DNA of 64,000 nucleotides from Amycolatopsis anabasis (GTDB lineage: Bacteria > Actinomycetota > Actinomycetes > Mycobacteriales > Pseudonocardiaceae). Positions 6,680 to 12,988 of the stretch are shown here, piece by piece. The notes under the pieces are model-generated. The model was given only the letters and a program-made list of their open reading frames with translations, searched no databases and had not been told where the DNA came from. A program made the position numbers and the translations under genes. How positions within the stretch are numbered: position 1 is the first letter of the stretch; each line of letters starts with the position of its first letter. The DNA is taken from assembly GCF_009765355.1 (NCBI RefSeq), contig NZ_VTHK01000034.1, forward strand, positions 1 to 64,000, written 5' to 3'.

Positions 6680-8545
6680 CTACGCGGCGGCGGGTTCTTC
6701 GGCGAACTGGGTGTGGTACAGCTCGGCGTAGCGGCCGTCGGCGGCGAGGAGTTCCTCGTGCGTGCCGCGTTCGACGATCTCCCCCGCCTCGACCACCAGG
6801 ATCTGGTCCGCCGCGCGGACCGTGGACAGCCGGTGGGCGATGACCAGGGCCGTGCGCCCGGTCAGCGCGTGCGAGAGCGCCTCGCCGACGGCGACCTCGG
6901 ATTCGGAATCCAGGTGCGCGGTGGCCTCGTCGAGCACGATCACCCGCGGCTGCGCCAGCAGCAACCGCGCGATGGTGAGCCGCTGCCGTTCCCCGCCGGA
7001 GAGCCGGTAGCCGCGCTCGCCCACCACGGTGTCCAGCCCGTCCGGCAGGCCGCGGATGAGTTCGCCCAGCCGCGCCCGTTCCAGGGCGTGCCAGATCTCC
7101 GTCTCGGTCGCCTCCGGTCGGGCGTAGGTCAGGTTCGCGCGGATGGTGTCGTGGAAGAGGTGGCCGTCCTGGGTGACCACGCCCACGGTTTCCCGCAGCG
7201 AGGCGAAACTCAGGTCACGGACATCCACATCGGACAGGCGGATCGCGCCACTGTCCACATCGTACAGACGCGGCAACAGGGAGGCGATCGTCGACTTGCC
7301 CGCGCCCGAGGAGCCGACGAGCGCGATCATCTGCCCCGGCTCGGCGCGGAAGCTGATGCCGTGCAGGACCTCTTCCCCACCCCGGTTATCCAAAGTGGAC
7401 ACTTCTTCCAGCGAGGCCAGCGAGTACCGGTCCGCCGCCGGGTAGCCGAACCGAACGTCGGAGAACTCCACCGAAACCCCACCGGCGGGAACCGCCTTCG
7501 CGTCCGGTTTCTCGGTGATCATCGGGTCCAGGTCGAGCACCTCGAAGACGCGCTCGAACGAGACCAGCGCGGTCATCACGTCCACCCGGACGTTCGCCAG
7601 CGCGGTGAGCGGGGTGTACAGGCGGGTGAGCAGCAACGCCAGCGCCACCACGGTTCCCGCGGCGAGATCGCCGCGCAGCGCGAGCCAGCCGCCGAGCCCG
7701 TAGACCAGGGCCTGCGCGAGCGCGGAAACCAGGGTCAGGCTGGTCATGAACCATCGGGTGAGCATCGCGGTGCGCACCCCGATGTCCCGCACCCGCCCCG
7801 CGCGCAGGCCGAACTCGCCGGCTTCCGCACGCGGCCGCCCGAACAGTTTCACCAGGGTGGCGCCCGGCGCCGAGAACCGTTCCGTCATCTGCGTGGTCAT
7901 GCCCGCGTTGAGTTGCGCGGATTCCCGCTGCAGATCGGCCATCCGGCGGCCCATCCGGCGTGCGGGCAGCACGAAGATCGGCAGCAGCATCAGGGCGAGC
8001 GCGGTCACCTGCCAGGACAGCGTCACCATCACCGCCAGCGAGAGCACCAGCTGGATCACGTTGGTGACCAGACCGGACAGCGTGGCGGTGAAAGTGCGCT
8101 GCGCGCCGATCACGTCGTTGTTCAGCCGGCTGACCAGCGCGCCGGTGCGGGTCCTGGTGAAGAACGCGATCGGCATGCGCTGGACGTGCTCGAACACCGC
8201 ACGCCGCAGGTCGTAGATCAGCCCCTCGCCGATGCGCGCGGACTGCCAGCGCTCCACGAGCCCCAGGCCCGCGTCGACGATCGCCAGCCCGGCGATCAGG
8301 ACCGCGAGCCCCACCACCACGGAAACGCTGCCGCCGCCCACGATCGCGTCGACCACCCGGCCCGCCAGCAGCGGCGTGGTGACCGCGAGCACCGCGGAGA
8401 TCACCGTCAGAACCAGGAACACCGCGAGCCTTCGCCAATGCGGCCGGGCGAACTTGGCCACCCGCCGGACGGTCCCCTTGGTGAGCCCCTTCGGCGCGTT
8501 GGCCGATTCCATCACCGACCGCATCAACATCCAGGTGTTGTCCAC
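6680..8545 (-). CDS. ABC transporter, fused permease/ATPase (exporter type)
   Basis: A 621-aa half-transporter: a six-helix type-1 exporter membrane domain (about residues 30-320) followed by an ATPase domain. Walker A is LVGSSGAGKSTIASLL, the signature LSGGERQRL and Walker B VIVLDEATAHLD, with H-loop IAHRLSTV. It should work as a homodimer or with another half-transporter, exporting a lipid, peptide or drug; the substrate is not evident. The GTG at 8545 has GGAGGG just upstream; a GTG at 8557 is the alternative. It is followed by the palindromic repeat and is divergent from the membrane protein at 8731. Confidence 0.92.
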   Translation of the reverse strand: MDNTWMLMRSVMESANAPKGLTKGTVRRVAKFARPHWRRLAVFLVLTVISAVLAVTTPLLAGRVVDAIVGGGSVSVVVGLAVLIAGLAIVDAGLGLVERWQSARIGEGLIYDLRRAVFEHVQRMPIAFFTRTRTGALVSRLNNDVIGAQRTFTATLSGLVTNVIQLVLSLAVMVTLSWQVTALALMLLPIFVLPARRMGRRMADLQRESAQLNAGMTTQMTERFSAPGATLVKLFGRPRAEAGEFGLRAGRVRDIGVRTAMLTRWFMTSLTLVSALAQALVYGLGGWLALRGDLAAGTVVALALLLTRLYTPLTALANVRVDVMTALVSFERVFEVLDLDPMITEKPDAKAVPAGGVSVEFSDVRFGYPAADRYSLASLEEVSTLDNRGGEEVLHGISFRAEPGQMIALVGSSGAGKSTIASLLPRLYDVDSGAIRLSDVDVRDLSFASLRETVGVVTQDGHLFHDTIRANLTYARPEATETEIWHALERARLGELIRGLPDGLDTVVGERGYRLSGGERQRLTIARLLLAQPRVIVLDEATAHLDSESEVAVGEALSHALTGRTALVIAHRLSTVRAADQILVVEAGEIVERGTHEELLAADGRYAELYHTQFAEEPAAA

Positions 8546-8730
8546 GTCGCCCTCCACCCTCCCAGATAGCTACAGATTACTCGAAGTTTTTGCCAGGTAT
8601 GACCTGGACAACGCCTTGCCGAACGAGATCCTTCCCGATCGGCCGAAAATTCTCCACCGTCGTGAAGCCCGATCCGGCAGCGTGGGTAACCTGCGTTTCA
8701 CAGGGGTCGATCGGCGGCGGGGAGCGGGAA

Positions 8731-10032
8731 ATGGCGGTGGCGGCAACGCGATGGGTTCCGCGCGCACTGCGGCGGGCGTGGACGGACAACCCGCTCCCCC
8801 TGGACCTCGCGTTCTACTTGGCCTGCGCGGGCTACGCCCTGATCGTCGCCCTCACCAACGAGTTCTACGGCTTCCGGATCTGGGGCAACTTCGCGGTCGC
8901 GGGCTACGGCCTGGCCGCGGCGCATTCCGGCTGGCTCCTGCTCCGGGCGCGCGCGGGACGCGCGGCGACCGGCTGGTGGCAGTCCCGCTGGGCCGGCGTC
9001 GCCGCGGCGTTCGTGATCGGCATGGTGGTGCCGCTGGGCGTCCTGGTGGTCCGCCGGTTGACCGGCGTGGACTGGCTGATCACCCCGTGGTCGTGGAGCG
9101 CCCAGCCCGAGGTGTGGGTGATCGAACGCTCCGGCGACCTGCTGCTCGAGCGCGGCACGCCCTATGTGGACGTGACTGCCCTGGGCAGGCCGCCGGAGGT
9201 GAACGACTACACGCCGTACGGGCCGGTGATGTCGCTGTTCGGCCTGCCGCGGGCGCTCTTCGGCGGCACCCCGGTCAACGACGCGCTCACCGACGCACGG
9301 CTGATGTTCGCCCTGGTCGCCTGCGCCTGCGTGCTGATCGCGCTCAAGCTGCTCGGCCGGCCGAAGGTTCCGGTCCGCGCGGCACAACTCGCCGTGGTGT
9401 TCCCGATGACCGCGTACAACTGGGCGACCCAGGGGCCCGACCTCGCCATCGTCGGGCTGATCATCGTGGGAATCGTGCTCGCCGCACGCGATCGCCCGGT
9501 GGCCGCGGCGATCCTGCTCGCGTTGGTGAGTAGCGCGAAACTCACCGCGGCCATCGCCACCCCGGTACCCGCGATGCTGGTGCTGGCCCGGCTGGGCAAA
9601 CGCGGCCTCGCGCGGTTCGTCACGGCCTGGCTCGCCATGTGCGCGCTGCTCAACGTGCCCGTGTTGCTCGTGGACCCGAAGTCGTTCCTCGAGCACCTGC
9701 TCTGGTTCCCCGCCGGGATGGGTGTCGTGACCTCCCCGGCCGCGAGCCCGCTTCCCGGTCACCTCATCGCGAGCACCGGAACGGTCGGCAAGGTGGCGTC
9801 GTTCGCCCTACTGGGCGCGGCCGCGATCGCGATCCTGGTGTGGCTGGTGCGGCGACCGCCCACGACAGCCTCCGACGCCATGCTGCGCACGGCCATCGGA
9901 CTCGGCGCGTTCACGCTTCTCACCCCGGCGACCCGGTACGGCTACCTGGTCTACCCGCTGGTGCTGCTCGGCGCGATGCTCGGCTGCCGCAGCGCGGAAG
10001 CCGAAAGAGACGAGTTCGTTACTTCTTCTTGA
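8731..10032 (+). CDS. polytopic membrane protein, GT-C/DUF2029-like
   Basis: A 433-aa integral membrane protein with about nine to ten hydrophobic helices. The overall pattern, with an extracytoplasmic loop after the third helix (containing ERGTPYVDVTALGRPP and NDYTPYGPVMSLFG) and repeated TAYNWATQGPDLA and SSAKLTAAIATP segments, resembles polyprenyl-phosphate-sugar-dependent glycosyltransferases of the GT-C/DUF2029 type. That would place it in cell-envelope glycan synthesis, but the assignment is by pattern only. The ATG at 8731 has GGGGAG seven to eight bases upstream; the preceding residues in this frame lack membrane character. Its 3' end overlaps the convergent HTH gene by 14 bases. Confidence 0.7.
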   Translation: MAVAATRWVPRALRRAWTDNPLPLDLAFYLACAGYALIVALTNEFYGFRIWGNFAVAGYGLAAAHSGWLLLRARAGRAATGWWQSRWAGVAAAFVIGMVVPLGVLVVRRLTGVDWLITPWSWSAQPEVWVIERSGDLLLERGTPYVDVTALGRPPEVNDYTPYGPVMSLFGLPRALFGGTPVNDALTDARLMFALVACACVLIALKLLGRPKVPVRAAQLAVVFPMTAYNWATQGPDLAIVGLIIVGIVLAARDRPVAAAILLALVSSAKLTAAIATPVPAMLVLARLGKRGLARFVTAWLAMCALLNVPVLLVDPKSFLEHLLWFPAGMGVVTSPAASPLPGHLIASTGTVGKVASFALLGAAAIAILVWLVRRPPTTASDAMLRTAIGLGAFTLLTPATRYGYLVYPLVLLGAMLGCRSAEAERDEFVTSS

Positions 10033-10228
10033 CCCTGGTGGCGCCGCCACGCCCCCGCAACTGAACCCCCGATTCCGAAAGCACCCGGTGCACGAAACCG
10101 TAGGAGCGTCCGGTTGACTCGGCCAGCGCCCGAATACTGGCCCCCTTCTCGTATTTCTTCTTCAGGTCAGCGGCCAGCTTGTCGCGCGTGTTTCCGGTGA
10201 TTCGCGCGCCCTTCTTCAGGTCAGCCAC
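10019..10228 (-). CDS. 69-aa helix-turn-helix protein conserved in actinobacteria
   Basis: A small, very basic protein starting VADLKKGARITGN. Residues about 15-50 hold a helix-turn-helix of the resolvase/Lsr2-tail type (KGASIRALAESTGRSYGFVH), and the C-terminus is Arg/Gly/Lys-rich (RGRGGATRVKKK). Near-identical short proteins are, to my knowledge, widespread in actinobacteria and annotated only as helix-turn-helix proteins. DNA binding is inferred. The GTG at 10228 was chosen because conservation begins there and GGCGGAA lies upstream; the longer frame to 10360 adds an unlikely extension. It overlaps the preceding convergent gene by 14 bases. Confidence 0.82.
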   Translation of the reverse strand: MADLKKGARITGNTRDKLAADLKKKYEKGASIRALAESTGRSYGFVHRVLSESGVQLRGRGGATRVKKK

Positions 10229-10407
10229 GTCGTTCCGCCTTCCACCCGAGAGTGTTCTGGGCCACATTCGGCCCCTACCGCCGCAATGATCGAACACCGC
10301 GGCCAGGAATGCCAGACGACGGGCGTAAATCCTGCCAAAAACGGGGCTACATTGGGCCATTCCAGTGCTTGCTCAACATCAACTAAGCACCCGGATGGAG
10401 GTACGGA

Positions 10408-12036
10408 TCACGCAAGTTGGACAAGTTCCAGATAATCTGAAGACCAATGATCCTCGGTGCCGTCCGGCAGCAGGATCACTCGCTCGGGCTCGAGCGCTTC
10501 CACCGCACCCGGGTCGTGCGTGACGAGCACGACCGCGCCGGTGTAGCTCCGCAACGCGTCGAGCACCTGCGCGCGGCTCGCCGGATCGAGGTTGTTGGTC
10601 GGCTCGTCGAGCAGCAAAACGTTGGCAGCACTGGAGACCAGGCCCGCCAGCGCGAGCCGGGTCTTCTCGCCACCGGACAGCGTTCCGGCCGGTTGCTCGA
10701 GTTGTTCCCCGGTGAACAGGAAGGAACCCAGCAGGTTCCGCAGTTCCTGCGCACCGGTGTCGGGCGCGAGATGCCGGATGTTCTCCCATACGGTCGCGTC
10801 GTGGTCGAGCGTTTCGTGCTCCTGCGCGTAGTAGCCCAACCGCAGGCCGTGCCCCGCCACCGTCTGGCCGGTATCAGCCGTCTCCATGCCCCCAAGTAGG
10901 CGAAGCAGCGTGGTTTTTCCCGCGCCATTCAAGCCCAGTACGACGACTTTCGAACCACGATCGATCGCGAGATCGACACCCGTGAAGATTTCCAGTGAAC
11001 CGTACGACTTCGACAATCCTTCGGCGGTGAGCGGAGTCTTACCGCACGGGGCCGGAGCCGGGAACTTGATCTTGGCGACCTTGTCCGCCTGCCGGGTCTC
11101 GTCGAGATTCGCCAGCATCTGCTCGGCCCGGCGCGCCATGTTCTTGGCGGCCACCGCCTTCGTGGCCTTGGCGCCGAGTTTCGCGGCCTGCTGTTGCAAC
11201 GCGGAAGCTTTCTTCTCCGCGTTGGCCCGTTCCCGGCGGCGGCGCTTCTCGTCCGTCGCGCGCGCGTCGAGGTAGCGCTGCCAGGTCATGTTGTAGTGGT
11301 CGAGTTCGCCGCGCGTGGCGTCCAGGAACCAGACCTTGTTGACCACCTCGGCGAGCAGTTCGACATCGTGGCTGATCACCACCAGCCCGCCCTCGTGCGC
11401 CTTGAGGAAACCGCGCAGCCAGTTGATCGAATCCGCGTCCAGGTGGTTGGTCGGCTCGTCGAGCAGCAGGATCGTGTCGGAACGGCCGCCCGCACCGGCT
11501 TCGGAAGCGGCGAACAGGATGCGCGCCAGCTCGACCCGGCGGCGCTGACCACCGGAGAGCGTGCGCAGCGACTGGGTCAGCACCCGGTCGGCCAGGCCGA
11601 GGTTCGCGCAGATCCGGGCCGCCTCGCTCTCGGCGGCATACCCGCCCAGCGCGGCGAACCGCTCCTCGAGGCGACCGTAGCGGCGGACCGCCTTGTCCCG
11701 CGCGTTGTCGTCGACGAGTTCGGACATGGCGGACTGGGCCTTCTCCATGTCACGCAGCAGGGTGTCCAGGCCGCGCGCGGACAGCACGCGGTCCTTCGCG
11801 GTGACCGAAAGATCACCTTCGCGCGGATCCTGCGGCAGGTAACCGAGTTCGCTGCCGTGGCGGACGTCCCCGGCATAGGGCTCACCCTCGCCGGCGAGCA
11901 CCTTCAGCGTGGTGGTCTTGCCGGCGCCGTTGCGCCCGACCAGGCCGATCCGGTCGCCCGGCTGGATGCGGAGGGTGGTGTCGGCGAGGAGAATGCGCGA
12001 ACCAGCGCGCAGTTCGAGGCCGGTGGCCGTAATCAA
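10408..12036 (-). CDS. ABC-F family ATPase (ribosome-associated)
   Basis: A 542-aa soluble protein with two ABC domains and no membrane segments. Domain 1 has Walker A GLVGRNGAGKTTTLK, signature LSGGQRRRVEL and Walker B ILLLDEPTNHLD; domain 2 has LGLNGAGKTTLLR, LSGGEKTRL and LLLDEPTNNLD. The inter-domain linker at about residues 245-330 is Lys/Ala/Arg-rich and coiled-coil-like, as in EttA/Uup-type factors acting at the ribosomal E site; antibiotic-protection roles are also known for the family. The start is TTG at 12036, giving LITATGLELRAG, the usual first strand, with GGGAG upstream; a longer frame to 12177 has no homology character. The acVLRF1 gene lies upstream on the same strand. Confidence 0.9.
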   Translation of the reverse strand: MITATGLELRAGSRILLADTTLRIQPGDRIGLVGRNGAGKTTTLKVLAGEGEPYAGDVRHGSELGYLPQDPREGDLSVTAKDRVLSARGLDTLLRDMEKAQSAMSELVDDNARDKAVRRYGRLEERFAALGGYAAESEAARICANLGLADRVLTQSLRTLSGGQRRRVELARILFAASEAGAGGRSDTILLLDEPTNHLDADSINWLRGFLKAHEGGLVVISHDVELLAEVVNKVWFLDATRGELDHYNMTWQRYLDARATDEKRRRRERANAEKKASALQQQAAKLGAKATKAVAAKNMARRAEQMLANLDETRQADKVAKIKFPAPAPCGKTPLTAEGLSKSYGSLEIFTGVDLAIDRGSKVVVLGLNGAGKTTLLRLLGGMETADTGQTVAGHGLRLGYYAQEHETLDHDATVWENIRHLAPDTGAQELRNLLGSFLFTGEQLEQPAGTLSGGEKTRLALAGLVSSAANVLLLDEPTNNLDPASRAQVLDALRSYTGAVVLVTHDPGAVEALEPERVILLPDGTEDHWSSDYLELVQLA

Positions 12037-12234
12037 GGAAACTCCCGGGAAAACGCGGGGCGGACAGGGCAGGCTTCGGCGACCGGTGCGCACCGGCCCT
12101 GCGATCAGGGCGTGCGACCGGGCGAGCGCTACTCCAACAGGATGTCCACGAGACTCAGTGTACGGATCCCGGTCCACCGAATTTTCCGACCGTGTCGAGC
12201 CTCACCGCGTCCACACTGGTCCAGACCTGTGTGG

Positions 12235-12912
12235 TCAGGCGTCGCGGACCACGATCTCCACCGCCCGGGCGCGCTCCGCGGCCTCGTCGAGCACCGCCCG
12301 CCGGGGTTCGGCGATGTCCAGGATCCGGCCCCGGGCCAGCGCGAAGAGCGGGGCCAGCCGCCGATCTTCGCGGAGCTCGTCGAGTGCCCGCGCGTCGCCG
12401 CCGAGCACCACCGCGTCCAGCTCGGCCAGCCGCGGGCCGAGCACCTCCAGCGCGTCCTCGGCGGCCGCGCGCAACGCCTGCCGCGCCTGGCCTTCGCGCC
12501 GCCGGGCGAACCGCTGCTGCGACCAGCCGCCCGCGGCGGAGCGCCCGTGCACCAGGTGCCGGTCGGTGCGGGAAACGAGCACCTTCCCGTCCTCGGCGGT
12601 GCCCACGCTGTGCCCGCCGAGGCGCACCAGCAGCAGGCCGATCCGGCGGGATCGGTTCGCGTGCTCGACGAACGGTCCGATCACCGGACCTTCGTGCGTG
12701 CCCGCGGCGTCCAGGGGCGGGAACGGCACCGCCGCGGTCGCGGTCGTGCCGTTGCCGCCGGTGACCACCATCTCCTCGGCGCCGAGCCGGGTGGCGCGCA
12801 CCCCGTCGTTCCGGTCGGCGAACCGGTCGAACCACCCGGCGAGCCGCTCGGGCGCCACCTCGACGGCACGCCCGCCCCCCGCCACCTGACGAACCTTGCT
12901 CACCCCACGCAC
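12235..12912 (-). CDS. acVLRF1-type peptidyl-tRNA hydrolase
   Basis: A 225-aa protein of the actinobacterial Vms1/ANKZF1-like release-factor-1 (acVLRF1) group. The diagnostic segment is HGRSAAGGWSQQRFARRR at about residues 125-142, holding the catalytic-type GxxQ loop (GGWSQQ) found in eRF1-like hydrolases, followed by an Arg-rich stretch that would contact RNA. Eukaryotic Vms1 releases stalled nascent chains from tRNA; by family, this protein should do the same on stalled large subunits. Start GTG 12912 (GTG 12903 is possible). The ABC-F ATPase gene lies 198 bases downstream on the same strand, a translation-related pairing. A palindromic repeat separates it from the protease gene upstream. 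Confidence 0.8.
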   Translation of the reverse strand: MRGVSKVRQVAGGGRAVEVAPERLAGWFDRFADRNDGVRATRLGAEEMVVTGGNGTTATAAVPFPPLDAAGTHEGPVIGPFVEHANRSRRIGLLLVRLGGHSVGTAEDGKVLVSRTDRHLVHGRSAAGGWSQQRFARRREGQARQALRAAAEDALEVLGPRLAELDAVVLGGDARALDELREDRRLAPLFALARGRILDIAEPRRAVLDEAAERARAVEIVVRDA

Positions 12913-12923
12913 CGTACGGGAAG

Positions 12924-12978
12924 TGTCATGAGGGGACCCCTCCGGACGGATTTCGTCCGGAGGGGTCCCCTCATGACA
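12924..12978. repeat. palindromic intergenic repeat, copy 2 (probable terminator)
   Basis: A perfect 25-bp inverted repeat (arms 12924-12948 and 12954-12978) around the 5-base loop GATTT. The arm core GAGGGGACCCCTCC is shared with the element at 6617-6665. It lies 10 bases past the stop of the subtilase gene and 11 bases before the acVLRF1 start, so it should terminate the former. The perfect arms point to a recent or maintained copy. Confidence 0.9.
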
Positions 12979-12988
12979 GTTGGCGGGA

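Noticed and set aside
12037..12234. Antibiotic-responsive leader peptide or attenuator ahead of the ABC-F gene
   Set aside because: Several hairpins are possible in this GC-rich stretch, but I could not identify a convincing short leader frame with a stop and terminator/anti-terminator pair.
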